A stretch of 15,599 bases of DNA from Mageeibacillus sp. UBA5438 (GCA_002427535.1 DIRK01000029.1:23551-39149); one strand, 5' to 3'. Counted from the first letter of the stretch, positions 1-9,184 are shown. The notes: a model not told the origin generated them from the letters alone. Program-made: numbers and translations.

Positions 1-1332
1 GGGGAGGACAGTTCACGCATCTACGATGAGGAATTGAGAAAGTATGAAGCCAAAGAGACGCTCTTAACCGACTATGGAAAAAATCCGGACCCCAGATGGT
101 ACGCGGCGACGGTTGCCTTTCGTATGCTCCGATGGAACAAAGAAGCGCCCCTTGAGTGGAAGGAATCAATTCGAACACTGTTAAAAGAACTCCCTGAGAC
201 GGCAAGAAATGCCGATGAGGTCGCGGATGAGTTTTCCCTACCCTCTCCCCTTGTCATGTCGGTCATGGAGGAACAGGACAGTGTCAGTGTGTCCATGCTC
301 CAGCAGTACAACGAATGTCCCTTTCGGTTTTTTACCCAATATCTGCTCAATACGAAAGAGCGCCTCGTCGCAGATGACATGCCCAATCTCCAGGGGACGA
401 TGTTGCACCGCCTTTTAGAATTGTCGGTCAGCGATTTGGTCAGCCGATTGGAGGCCGCTAGGGATAGACAAGAACGACAGGCGATCGCGCAGCAATGGGA
501 GGCCCGGCTATCGCTTGATTTCATGCGTCCTTTCTACCAGAAGGCGACTGAAGATGCCCGGCTTCTGCTTTACGGATTTCCTGATTTTGCGGGCGGCGTG
601 GGCGAACGGCTCATGACGCGCGCGTCCGATACGCTTGCAATGTTGGCGCGATTCGATCTGCAAAATGATTATCTTCCGCGCTGGCTTGAATGGTACTTCC
701 CACACAGTTCACTTGAACCTTACCTTTTAGAAGCAAAAGGTCATCCCTTTACTTGCCGCGGTCTCATTGACCGCGCGGACGAAAGCCCGGGGGGCGTGGT
801 CCGCCTGATCGATTACAAACGCTCGCCCAAAGATTTTTCGTGGCTTGATCTTTTCGACGGCACGGATCTTCAGATGCCGCTTTATAAGCGCGCTTTTGAG
901 ACGGCCTATCCGGATCGATCGGTTGAAACATTGCTTTACGCGGGCTGGAAAACGGAGCATCGGTACAACCTCGCGGCCTACGGGATCGGGGGCTTTGATC
1001 GAAAATTTGAGGCGATTAAGTCTTTGGAACGGCAAAATAAAATGTGGGAAGAAGGTGCCGCCGATCACGCGGCCAATTTTGCGGAGCATAAGGCCCAGGA
1101 AACGTTAGAGGCGATCCTTTCTGGCGATTTCGCCGCAAAACCCGTCATTCGGGGAACGTCCAGCAATCCTTGCAAATACTGTCCCTGGCACAGCGCCTGC
1201 GGTTTTGACCACCGCCTCCCAAGAAGCCGGCCGCTTGCGGACGGGAGGGCTGAAAAAGAGATGGCGCGAAAAAATATCCTTGATTTTGATCAGGGTGATG
1301 TCGGCGATAGCCAGGGCAGTTCTTCCATATAG
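1..1332 (+). CDS. addB: ATP-dependent helicase/nuclease subunit B (AddB), C-terminal part, 5' end outside window
   Basis: AddB is one subunit of the AddAB helicase-nuclease that resects double-strand breaks for recombination. The reading frame is open from base 1, so only the last 443 codons are present and the TTG at 34 is not the true start; family members are usually about 1,100 residues or more. The visible part is the RecB-type nuclease domain: GTMLH near 394-408, GLIDRAD with its acidic residue near 766, and LIDYK with Asp at 811-813 and Lys at 817-819. The iron-sulfur ligands typical of AddB are present: one Cys at 316-318 in NECPF, then C-x2-C-x5-C at 1171, 1180 and 1198. A polar tail follows the cluster, and its last 43 bp overlap the convergent gene. 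AddA lies on the same strand but 3.85 kb away, which is unusual. The family assignment is firm from the combined nuclease and Fe-S pattern. Confidence 0.93.
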   Translation, partial: GEDSSRIYDEELRKYEAKETLLTDYGKNPDPRWYAATVAFRMLRWNKEAPLEWKESIRTLLKELPETARNADEVADEFSLPSPLVMSVMEEQDSVSVSMLQQYNECPFRFFTQYLLNTKERLVADDMPNLQGTMLHRLLELSVSDLVSRLEAARDRQERQAIAQQWEARLSLDFMRPFYQKATEDARLLLYGFPDFAGGVGERLMTRASDTLAMLARFDLQNDYLPRWLEWYFPHSSLEPYLLEAKGHPFTCRGLIDRADESPGGVVRLIDYKRSPKDFSWLDLFDGTDLQMPLYKRAFETAYPDRSVETLLYAGWKTEHRYNLAAYGIGGFDRKFEAIKSLERQNKMWEEGAADHAANFAEHKAQETLEAILSGDFAAKPVIRGTSSNPCKYCPWHSACGFDHRLPRSRPLADGRAEKEMARKNILDFDQGDVGDSQGSSSI

Positions 1333-3563
1333 CGGATATAGGGCTCGTTGATTTCGGCCCATTTCTCATCCGTCAAAAGATCCCTGTAGTAATCAGAATC
1401 AATCACGACGCGCGCGGTATCATAGCGTAGCTTCACCTCGCGGTTAATGCGATCGACGTACGCCTCCTGATCCTCCAACTCACGCCCCGGATGAGGGGTA
1501 AATGTAGCGGTTAAGGCGTTGTAGCGCCCCTCCTCGGTGATCCAGCTTCGCCCTAAGAAGATGGCGATGGCTTCGGAGTCTGAGAAGATGTCGCGTCCTG
1601 AAAAGAATCTTGAATCGTAAGGCACGCCCATGTAGTTATAGATGGTCGGCAAAAGATCGAGGCTGGTCGCGTATTTGTCGACCACCTCCGGCTCAATGCC
1701 GTCATGGTAGAAAAGCGCGCAGCTTTCGTAAATATCAAATTCTTTATCAAGCTTCTTACCGGCCAATGCCTCATAGCTTGAATGTTCTTCCAAAGCGTAG
1801 GGGTAGTGATCCGGGTTGATGACAATTAAGGTGCGCTCCGCGATGCCCGCGTCTCTGAGTTGTTTTAATAAGCTTGTCATCGCCAGCTCAAGTTCATAGT
1901 TCGCCGCCAGATAAGCGATCCCCTCGTGCGGGAGATCAAGATGCGAAAAGGTATCCCAGTGCTTGGTGGACATCGCGTTACCGTTTTTCGTCCAGTTGGC
2001 GTGTCCGCTGACGGTCAGGTAGTACACATGGAAGGGCTCTTGGTTGACGAACTCAAAGGCCGTCTTTTCAATCATTTCAAGGTCGGATTCAGGCCAGGTC
2101 GGAACGACACTGAGGCCGTGCCCTAAACCGCGGTAGTCGTAGCCCAGATTCGGATGCGACAGATCACGGGAATAATAGTTCCAGGTGTGGTTATGCCAGG
2201 CGTATGTCGTGTAGCCCAGCCGCCTGAACATATTGCCCGGCACCATGGCCATGTCATTTTTATGGGCTTCCTTCAAAGTCCACACCCCTTGTTTGGGGAT
2301 CATGCCGCACAGACCGGCATACTCGCCGTCGAGCGTGGAGACTGTCCAGACCGGCACATAGAAGTTCTCAAAGTGAACGCCCTCGTGGTACATCATCCAG
2401 AGAGTGGGGGTCAATTCTTCATCGATGCAATACTTTGAAAAGCTCTCCGCCGTGACAAAAATCAGATTAAATCCTTCACCACGCCCCGTATGGTCGTTCG
2501 TGTAGCTGGGCTGGGTCCTTGAAAATACGAGATCGAGGTAGGATACAAGATCTGCTCTTGATTTCCCCATGAGCACCGGCAGACTGCCGTCATCGACCCC
2601 GTCATTCAACAGCCTTGCCTCAAAGTCAATCGGGAGAATGTTCGGATAGCGGATCACCGGGGGTGGGGCTTCGCTCTCAGTCGGGTCAGAGGAGGGATCC
2701 GAAATCGTCGGCTTAATCGGCTTGGGCGGATCGATCGGATCGGGGAGCAGATCGTCTTGGATGATCGCGCTTCTCGGGTAGATCAAGTGACTGATGTCCA
2801 CTCCCATGGCCGTCAATAGGCCAAATTGGTTCGTGCCGGTAAGAATCTCATTTTCCAAAAAATAATGTTCCCAGGGGCTGTTAAAGGAACGGTTGAACGC
2901 CATGATGCCGACGGTGCTGCCAAAGAGCAGGAACATGATCATTCCCGCGGTTAACCAGACGCGCCAGCCCTTCATTATCTTTTGGTACATCGCGCTGATT
3001 TTTTCTTTTAGATACACGCGCCACACGATGAGGGGGATGAAAAACAATATAATCCACGGAAGATTTCGAAGTACCTTGAAAATAATGTCTTCCAAAAACT
3101 GCAAAATCTGGCCGCCTTCACCGACCGAGTAAAACACGAAGAAGGTCCGGAAAAACTTATAGTAAATAAGCTGCGAGGCGTAAATAACAGGTAACAGAAC
3201 AAGTAGGAAAAAGATTGCGCGCGACTTGAAGCGCGCGGGTAAAATGCTGATCACGGCCGCAAAAAATACGGAGCGGATGAGGCAAAACAAACTTAAGTAG
3301 AACAACCCGACGGTCAGGAATTGGCCGTCGACATTCAATCGCAAAATGACTTCATAGATCAATTGCGCGGCAAAAAACAACAAGGTCAGTCGGACCGGAA
3401 AGCGCGCCTCAAGTTGAGACCACTTATTATCTTCCGGGAGCTCAACCGCTTCAATTATGTCGTCCTCTTTGACAAAACGGGATCGGTCGATTAACGGGGC
3501 GCGAAAATGGCGTTCGTTTGAATTGATGTCGATGTCGTCAAGTTCATCATTGTGCGAATTCAT
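1290..3563 (-). CDS. LTA synthase-family (LtaS-like) membrane sulfatase-fold protein
   Basis: This is a 757-residue polytopic enzyme of the lipoteichoic acid synthase / phosphoglycerol transferase family. Members transfer glycerol-phosphate or related groups from phospholipid to a surface acceptor on the outer membrane face. A charged cytosolic N-terminus of about 55 residues precedes roughly five membrane segments (58-76, 83-107, 115-135, 168-182, 203-222). A proline-rich linker (about 275-303) leads to the extracellular alkaline-phosphatase-fold domain. Residues matching the LtaS metal and nucleophile sites are Glu373 in TAES, Thr410 in VST, and Asp585-His586 in NPDHY; SGHANW near 519-524 matches the family's SNH segment. 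The ATG at 3563 follows GGGAGG with a 7-nt spacer. The gene lies 66 bp downstream of the lipoprotein gene, a probable operon. Its 3' end overlaps addB by 43 bp. The donor and acceptor cannot be deduced: it could make LTA or modify another glycan. Confidence 0.87.
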   Translation of the reverse strand: MNSHNDELDDIDINSNERHFRAPLIDRSRFVKEDDIIEAVELPEDNKWSQLEARFPVRLTLLFFAAQLIYEVILRLNVDGQFLTVGLFYLSLFCLIRSVFFAAVISILPARFKSRAIFFLLVLLPVIYASQLIYYKFFRTFFVFYSVGEGGQILQFLEDIIFKVLRNLPWIILFFIPLIVWRVYLKEKISAMYQKIMKGWRVWLTAGMIMFLLFGSTVGIMAFNRSFNSPWEHYFLENEILTGTNQFGLLTAMGVDISHLIYPRSAIIQDDLLPDPIDPPKPIKPTISDPSSDPTESEAPPPVIRYPNILPIDFEARLLNDGVDDGSLPVLMGKSRADLVSYLDLVFSRTQPSYTNDHTGRGEGFNLIFVTAESFSKYCIDEELTPTLWMMYHEGVHFENFYVPVWTVSTLDGEYAGLCGMIPKQGVWTLKEAHKNDMAMVPGNMFRRLGYTTYAWHNHTWNYYSRDLSHPNLGYDYRGLGHGLSVVPTWPESDLEMIEKTAFEFVNQEPFHVYYLTVSGHANWTKNGNAMSTKHWDTFSHLDLPHEGIAYLAANYELELAMTSLLKQLRDAGIAERTLIVINPDHYPYALEEHSSYEALAGKKLDKEFDIYESCALFYHDGIEPEVVDKYATSLDLLPTIYNYMGVPYDSRFFSGRDIFSDSEAIAIFLGRSWITEEGRYNALTATFTPHPGRELEDQEAYVDRINREVKLRYDTARVVIDSDYYRDLLTDEKWAEINEPYIRYMEELPWLSPTSP

Positions 3564-3603
3564 CCATGGGCCTCCCTGTATTTCGCTTACGCTACGACTG
3601 ATA

Positions 3604-3612
3604 ATGATAGCA
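3604..3612 (-). promoter_or_regulatory. Possible extended -10 element before the LtaS-like gene
   Basis: In the 66-bp gap between the lipoprotein gene and the LtaS-like gene, the minus strand reads TGC followed by TATCAT, an extended -10 pattern. The expected start would be near 3597, upstream of the GGGAGG ribosome binding site. No good -35 is visible, so this may be an internal promoter or chance. Readthrough from the lipoprotein gene is the simpler explanation. Confidence 0.22.
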
Positions 3613-3629
3613 CAGCATGAGGTTTTCGA

Positions 3630-5072
3630 TCACTCTTGATAAGCCACATTTGGGGGGACCGCGGCTTCTACGATCAGGTTGCTGCCGGATCCGTATTGGT
3701 GTTTCAGGGTCGAAATTACGTCGAGTTCAACATCGCTGTGAAGTTTCAAATTGATGTCATAATAATCTGTAATGTCCGCGCGGTCATACATGATTCGATC
3801 GATGACGTACACAAGATAGAGTGTAGAGGAAAGCGTTTCTCCCTCCTCATAAGATGACTGGTAAGGCGTGGCTTCAACACAGGTCCCCTCGACAGAAACT
3901 TCGTAAATGATCGCGATGAAATTATCTGCCCGGTCTGTTTGATCGTAGCCGTAGTAGATGCGCTTCACCCCAAAACGGTCGCGGTAATCCCAGCGGCTCA
4001 CCGGCTCGCCCGCCCGATAGTCTCGATTCCAGTAGTTACTTACAAGCCTCAAGTGGATATCTTGCTCAATCCATGTTTCGATTTTCTCAAACAAGGGGAC
4101 AAGGTCAATATCGTCGAGGTTTCGGGGATATTCTTTCAAGCCCGTGGCCTCATATTCTTTTTCCAAAGTCACAGGCTTCAACCCACGCGTTGAGAACCAT
4201 TGTTCGTCAATCTGCGCCTGAACCGTGAGCTTGTCGCCGTTCGCCAGTCCGTTTTCAGGGAAGGCAAAAAACTGTAAGGGTGCCCGATCCATGCTTCCTG
4301 CTTCGACCCAGTCAGAGGGCAGTCGTGTGGTGTCAAAAGACACGCTCCCCTGGTCACTGATGCCGTCAAAGATAAGGACAAGGTCGCTGAATAAATCGAC
4401 CGAGGCCATGGGCGCCAGCCCCTGCACCTCAAAAGACAGCGAAGTCTCGCGCGCGATCTTGCCGTGAGATGTCAGTACGGTGTTGTTGGGCACCACTTTT
4501 AATGCCACGCGATCACCGTTTGTAAGATTTGTTTTATCGCCCTGAAAGATGAAGTTAAAAGCGTAGGAGAAGGCTTCCACCTCGCCGTCGAGTTCGAGTG
4601 TTGCCGTGCCCAGTCCGTCATACCCCTCAAAGAGTAGCTTGACATTATTTTTCACATCAATGGCCAAGGCATCTGTCAGACCCTCCACCAGGTATTTAAA
4701 CTGGGTGTTTCGAAATTTGATACCGGCGTCTTTGGCAAGTTGTTCGTCGTAGCTGGCACGGATGTTGATTTCATCGCCGTTTTTCAGATCGACCATCTTC
4801 TCCGCTGTGAAAATGATAGAATTTAAAGCCGCCTCACGTTTAAACAAGCGCTCTAAACCCTTTTCGTCATTGTCCTTCAATTCGGACATTGCCTCTTCGA
4901 TGAGGGTCAGAATCGCTTGTTCGTCGGTTTTAACAGCGATCGAAGCAAAGCCGTCCGCGCCTGTAAGTTCAATGGACGCCAGAGACTGCGCGTCAATGGA
5001 ACGTGATCCGCAGGCCACAAGCGTCACTAGCAATAATAAAGACGTTAAGATTAATCCAATAGTTCGTTTCAC
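3630..5072 (-). CDS. Predicted lipoprotein with three tandem NGD-containing modules
   Basis: No named family was recognised. The chosen start is GTG at 5072, giving 480 residues, because GGAGG (5080-5084) lies 7 nt upstream and the product then begins with a compact signal: Lys-Arg, a hydrophobic run, and the lipobox LVAC with lipidated Cys21. A longer form from ATG 5126 would bury the signal 18 residues in and start upstream of the likely transcription start. The exported part holds three related modules at about residues 34-132, 144-219 and 231-312. Each pairs a strand-rich G-x-DG/DQG segment with L-x-NGD and ends in a V/A-x-GL segment. The NGD triplets are at 98-100, 185-187 and 278-280. 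Module 1 carries a charged helical insertion. The C-terminal 150 residues are Tyr- and Asp-rich and unrelated to the repeats. Co-orientation with the LtaS-like gene suggests a cell-envelope role; this is inference. Confidence 0.8.
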   Translation of the reverse strand: MKRTIGLILTSLLLLVTLVACGSRSIDAQSLASIELTGADGFASIAVKTDEQAILTLIEEAMSELKDNDEKGLERLFKREAALNSIIFTAEKMVDLKNGDEINIRASYDEQLAKDAGIKFRNTQFKYLVEGLTDALAIDVKNNVKLLFEGYDGLGTATLELDGEVEAFSYAFNFIFQGDKTNLTNGDRVALKVVPNNTVLTSHGKIARETSLSFEVQGLAPMASVDLFSDLVLIFDGISDQGSVSFDTTRLPSDWVEAGSMDRAPLQFFAFPENGLANGDKLTVQAQIDEQWFSTRGLKPVTLEKEYEATGLKEYPRNLDDIDLVPLFEKIETWIEQDIHLRLVSNYWNRDYRAGEPVSRWDYRDRFGVKRIYYGYDQTDRADNFIAIIYEVSVEGTCVEATPYQSSYEEGETLSSTLYLVYVIDRIMYDRADITDYYDINLKLHSDVELDVISTLKHQYGSGSNLIVEAAVPPNVAYQE

Positions 5073-5114
5073 AAACGATCCTCCACCCATACTCCACCGC
5101 GATGGGGTTCTACC

Positions 5115-5143
5115 ATTGTCCGCCATTTCCTTTTATCTTTCAA
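5115..5143 (-). promoter_or_regulatory. Probable promoter of the lipoprotein / LtaS-like unit
   Basis: The minus strand shows TTGAAA (5138-5143) and GACAAT (5115-5120) separated by exactly 17 nt. Transcription would begin near 5107-5108. That is downstream of the ATG at 5126, which supports the GTG at 5072 as the start of the lipoprotein. The same -10 sequence and spacer length occur in the selC promoter. Confidence 0.5.
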
Positions 5144-5176
5144 GGAGAGCTCATGTATGTGCTGCCATTTTGGTAG
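5142..5176 (+). promoter_or_regulatory. Strong ribosome binding site with 7-codon leader ORF before addA
   Basis: AAGGAGA (5142-5148) is followed 4 nt later by ATG at 5153. The ORF encodes MYVLPFW and stops at TAG 5174-5176, in the same frame as addA. The addA ATG begins 9 nt after this stop. addA itself has only a weak purine stretch (GGTAG, 5172-5176) before it. Translation of addA may therefore depend on reinitiation after the leader. The alternatives are a non-functional coincidence or a sequence error in the TAG. Confidence 0.4.
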
Positions 5177-5185
5177 TATGAGCCT

Positions 5186-8100
5186 ATGGCAACATCCTAC
5201 CTGACACTCGATCAATTGCTCGCGGTACAATTCGACCGCCCCACGAACCTGCTCCTGTCCGCCGCGGCCGGTTCAGGCAAGACCACAACGCTGACAGAGC
5301 GCATTGTCGACCGGATGCTGAAAGGAGCGGTACTCCCTTCCGAACTGCTTGTCATTACCTTTACCGAGCTTGCGGCCAAAGATTTGAAAGTCAAAATTGA
5401 ACGCCGCCTTCATGAGGCACGTGACAGGGCCGGTTCAAAAGAAGAGAAGCTTTTCTCAGACCGCCTGTTAAATGAACTCAGCCTCGCGCAAATTTCAACC
5501 ATCCACGCTTTTTGCCAACAGATCCTAAACGCCTACCTGCCCGAATTCGCGGATGAAGAGGGAAAAGCCTTGCTCGAACCGGGCTTCCGCGTGATGGATG
5601 ATGAGGAAGAACAAAAGCTTCGAGATGATTCGCTCGACACCGTCTTGCGCACGCTTTATCGCCGGATCAGTGAGCCTGAATTCTTTGAACCCTTCATCCT
5701 GGCAGGCGAAAAGCGGAGTTGTGACGACTGGCTTCTTGATTTTCAGACGGTGGCGCGCGCTTATTCACCTGACTTGGATGACAAAGTATTTCGAGAAGCC
5801 ATCCTTGACATGCTCGAGTTATTGCGAAATCTCCCGCGCTACGAAGAACAGGCCGCCACTTCATTAGAAACGCTGTTCCATCGGGCGCAACACTTCCCCT
5901 CCCCGGACGATCGGGCGGTCTCTTATTGGTGGGATCTTTATGAGGAAAGCCTTGACAGCGCAAGGCGCTCCCTACGGGAGATGAATGACGATCCCTTCCT
6001 TAACGATGTCCTCAGAACTTCAAAGCTTAAAACGGAGCTGCAGCTCGCCCAGGCGGTTGAGACGGCAAGTGACGTGGTGGAAGCGCTCACCGGGTTATCC
6101 GGCCGCGACGCCGAGCATTGGGATGCTGTCCATGCGGTAGGACAAGCGATCGATGACATTCGCCTGCCCGCTTTTTCGGGCGGCGAGAATCTCTCCGAGA
6201 AAAACGAAGAAAAAAACAGATGGATTGAACAGTACCGCCAAACGATCCTGCCTCTTTTGGCCCTTCTTTCAGATCGGATAAAACGAACAGGTCGCGACGC
6301 GGACGTCGTCGTCAACCATCCCCCCGTATTTTCCGCGTCCGCTTCACAAATACGACAGGCGCTCATCCGCACCTGCCAACCGGTCGCGCGATTCATGGAA
6401 ATCGTCCTCTTGACGGATCAGGAATTTAAAAAACGTCGCTTCCAACGCAATGCCATACAGTTCAGTGACATGGAACACAGCGCCTTGAAGTTATTGAACG
6501 ACCCTCATATCCAACAGGATTACCGTTCGCGTTTCAAGGAGGTCTATGTCGATGAATACCAGGATACGAGCAGTATCCAGGACGCGATCATTGAAAAAGT
6601 AAGTGACCGGAACCGACTCGCGGTGGGGGACATCAAGCAGAGTATTTATCGTTTCCGCTACGCGAATCCACAGCTATTTTCCCATCACGAAAAACATTCG
6701 CGGACCATCACGGCGGGCGAAGATATTCCTCCACTTCAACCGGGCGAATTGGGTTATTTGGCGCTTCTCAATCGCTGTTTTCGCACGCGCCCGAAAATCA
6801 TTGATTTTATCAACGATTTTTTCAATTCTTTTCTGACTGAAGCGTCAGGTGAAATTGAATACGATGAAACGCAACAGCTGATTGCCGATGACAATAAATG
6901 GAAAAAGATTGAAGAGACCGAAACCCCCGGGAAAAACAGGACTCCCGCTGTCGAAACGGTGCTTCATGTGGCCACCTCTGTGGCGAATCAATATTTGCCG
7001 GAAGACGACGAAGCGATCGATGAGGACCTGGTGGCCATTAGTCCCTTGAGGCCCGCGGCCCGAGAAGCCTTTATGGCGGTCGACATCATCCGGGAACTGA
7101 CCGTCAAGGGGGTCAAACACGAGCAGATCGCCATCCTTTTACCCACGAACGACGACTGCCGCCAGTACGAGGAGATCCTGGCGCTTTCGGGCATCCCCGT
7201 GACCACACGATCGGGGCGAAGTTTTGCCGACAGTTTTGTGTTTTCGCAGGCAGAAGCCCTTTTGTCACTCCTCGATAATCCCAGACAGGATATCCCCCTC
7301 TTGTCCATGCTCATCGGCCCTTTTAGTCCCGAAATCTGGACAGCCAAAGAGTTGATGGAAGCCGCAAGGACGCCGATCGCTCTTCCTTCTGACAAGAAAA
7401 AGGCTTACGACATTCATTTTCACGATCGCTTTTTTACGCTTTGCGAATCAGGCGAAGGCGCACTTTCTGACAAGGCACGCGGTTTCATCGACGTAATCGA
7501 ACGATGGCGATTTTTATCCCATGAACTCGATCCGAAGGAACTGCTGGAACTCATCTTCTATGAGACAGACTATGCCTATTACCTGGCCCAGTCGAAGTTC
7601 GGCGAAAGCTATCTGTCCGAGCTTGACCGCCTGCTCGACTGCCTGTCAGCGCCTGAACGTTTCGGTCAAACGGGGATTCGCACCGCATTATCAACCCTTC
7701 AACATTGTGAGGAGAACCAAAGGGCGCCCTCCGACACGGCCTTGTTGCCCCGGGCGGTCCGCGTCCTCACCCGTCATCGCAGTAAAGGCCTGGAGTGGGA
7801 CTATGTCATCTTGGGACAACTGGATGCCGCGTGGAAATTACTCGACCAACGACCCATCATCTATTACACCGAGGCCGAGGGACTGACAAGCGCGACGATT
7901 GAAGAACAAGGGATGGCGGTGATGAATAACCCCCTGCATCAGGCGACCCTGTTAGCGGAGGAGCGGCGCGCCCGCGCTGAATCCTGGCGCCTTTTGTATG
8001 TCGCCATGACACGCGCCATTCACGGCCTTTACCTGTTGTTATCGACCGACCGGCCAACCTTGGGTGACAGCAGTCGCTACCAGACCCTTTTGAAAAATAT

Positions 8101-9184
8101 CGAGCGCCATACCGGGGGACTTGGCTACGATGAACGAAAAAAACGTGCGATCATCCCTCCCATCCTATCGGCTTCCACCAAGAGTGACGCGGATTTGCTT
8201 TTGATGTACCTGGCCGCCCGCTACCCGGATACCGCAGAACAGCTGCTATCCTTCGAATCGGGCCGCATAGCCCTTCATCCTTTCGAATCGATTGTGGTCA
8301 CCGACTGGCATGACATCGTTCGTAAAACGCTCATTCAAGGGGAAGCGTCTATCGATGAAAATCAAGAAGAGGCTATTCCTTTTGACAGGGAAGCGATCGA
8401 AGAGACGGCTTTAGAATTACTTACAAAACCGATCCCCCGCCCTGAGGCGGCGATCACACCGTCCAAAATTACTGTCACCGAGATGCAGCGCATGGGGCTT
8501 GAGACTACTATCGGTCTTTATGAAGAAACCACCGCTGAATCCGTTCATACCGTCGACCCTGAAGACGGCACCCGGGTGATTCGGGCCGAGATGCCGCTCA
8601 CCATGCGCACACGTGAAAAAGCACCCGCGGATAGGGGGCCGTCATTTGGGACAACCATGCACAGCGTTTTTCGCTTCCTCGACCTCGAAAAGCTCTGTCT
8701 GGGGGATCCCGAGGAAGGCGCGCGTGAATACCTTGCTCAATTGGCAAAGATGTGTGAAAGCCATACACTCACTAAAGAAGAAGAAAAAGCGGCCTCCTCC
8801 CTGGCGTCCCAGGCGGTGCGTTGGGCAAGAAGTCCCTTGGCAAGGCGCGTCATGAAAGTCGAGCAGGAAACGAAAAAACTCTACCGTGAGATGCCCTTTA
8901 CCTTAGCCGTCCCCTCTAATCGCTTCTCTTCGGCTTTCCCCCAAGACGAGACAAGCCTGGTTCAGGGGATGATCGATCTTTGGTTTGTGGAAGAAGACGG
9001 GCAGGCGGTGCTTGTGGATTTCAAAACGGACCGACTGCCCTTTGAGAAGGCCGAAGCCATCCTGAAAGAGCGTTACCGGATCCAGATCAATGCCTACCAG
9101 GAGGCCATCGAGCGCGCCACGGGACGCATGGTCAAGGAGCGCTACATTTGGCTCATCCGCGAAGGTCGCGCGATCGCCCTTTAG
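5186..9184 (+). CDS. addA: ATP-dependent helicase/nuclease subunit A (AddA)
   Basis: AddA is the UvrD-like motor and second nuclease of the AddAB break-resection complex. The 1,332-residue product is slightly longer than the roughly 1,230 residues of Bacillus AddA. Walker A is AGSGKT at residues 28-33. Walker B (motif II) is VDEYQD at 455-460, followed by GDIKQSIYRFR (motif III). A late helicase block includes VLTRHRSKGLEWDYV and LYVAMTRA. The C-terminal RecB-type nuclease has GTTMH (His1159), QGMID (Asp1264) and VDFKTD (Asp1278, Lys1280). The N-terminus starts just before the Q-motif-like LTLDQ, as in homologues, and a TAG lies in frame 9 nt upstream, so ATG 5186 is the first possible start. 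Its ribosome binding site is weak; a leader ORF with a strong one precedes it. AddB lies 3.85 kb upstream on the same strand. Helicase and nuclease residues all appear intact. Confidence 0.95.
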   Translation: MATSYLTLDQLLAVQFDRPTNLLLSAAAGSGKTTTLTERIVDRMLKGAVLPSELLVITFTELAAKDLKVKIERRLHEARDRAGSKEEKLFSDRLLNELSLAQISTIHAFCQQILNAYLPEFADEEGKALLEPGFRVMDDEEEQKLRDDSLDTVLRTLYRRISEPEFFEPFILAGEKRSCDDWLLDFQTVARAYSPDLDDKVFREAILDMLELLRNLPRYEEQAATSLETLFHRAQHFPSPDDRAVSYWWDLYEESLDSARRSLREMNDDPFLNDVLRTSKLKTELQLAQAVETASDVVEALTGLSGRDAEHWDAVHAVGQAIDDIRLPAFSGGENLSEKNEEKNRWIEQYRQTILPLLALLSDRIKRTGRDADVVVNHPPVFSASASQIRQALIRTCQPVARFMEIVLLTDQEFKKRRFQRNAIQFSDMEHSALKLLNDPHIQQDYRSRFKEVYVDEYQDTSSIQDAIIEKVSDRNRLAVGDIKQSIYRFRYANPQLFSHHEKHSRTITAGEDIPPLQPGELGYLALLNRCFRTRPKIIDFINDFFNSFLTEASGEIEYDETQQLIADDNKWKKIEETETPGKNRTPAVETVLHVATSVANQYLPEDDEAIDEDLVAISPLRPAAREAFMAVDIIRELTVKGVKHEQIAILLPTNDDCRQYEEILALSGIPVTTRSGRSFADSFVFSQAEALLSLLDNPRQDIPLLSMLIGPFSPEIWTAKELMEAARTPIALPSDKKKAYDIHFHDRFFTLCESGEGALSDKARGFIDVIERWRFLSHELDPKELLELIFYETDYAYYLAQSKFGESYLSELDRLLDCLSAPERFGQTGIRTALSTLQHCEENQRAPSDTALLPRAVRVLTRHRSKGLEWDYVILGQLDAAWKLLDQRPIIYYTEAEGLTSATIEEQGMAVMNNPLHQATLLAEERRARAESWRLLYVAMTRAIHGLYLLLSTDRPTLGDSSRYQTLLKNIERHTGGLGYDERKKRAIIPPILSASTKSDADLLLMYLAARYPDTAEQLLSFESGRIALHPFESIVVTDWHDIVRKTLIQGEASIDENQEEAIPFDREAIEETALELLTKPIPRPEAAITPSKITVTEMQRMGLETTIGLYEETTAESVHTVDPEDGTRVIRAEMPLTMRTREKAPADRGPSFGTTMHSVFRFLDLEKLCLGDPEEGAREYLAQLAKMCESHTLTKEEEKAASSLASQAVRWARSPLARRVMKVEQETKKLYREMPFTLAVPSNRFSSAFPQDETSLVQGMIDLWFVEEDGQAVLVDFKTDRLPFEKAEAILKERYRIQINAYQEAIERATGRMVKERYIWLIREGRAIAL

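Noticed and set aside
5073..5126. ATG at 5126 as the lipoprotein start
   Set aside because: It would place a polar 18-residue extension before the signal peptide, its ribosome binding site is too close to the ATG, and the likely transcription start is downstream of it. GTG 5072 has GGAGG at 7 nt.
1290..5126. Mobile element inserted between addB and addA
   Set aside because: No transposase, integrase, terminal inverted repeats or target duplication could be seen, and the two genes look like ordinary envelope genes overlapping addB.
5938..6396. 152-codon minus-strand open frame inside addA
   Set aside because: It lies fully inside a well-supported gene, has Arg/Ser-rich composition typical of a shadow frame, and shows no domain or ribosome binding site. 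The same holds for the other long antisense frames in addB, addA, the CofE-like gene and yqeC-mocA.
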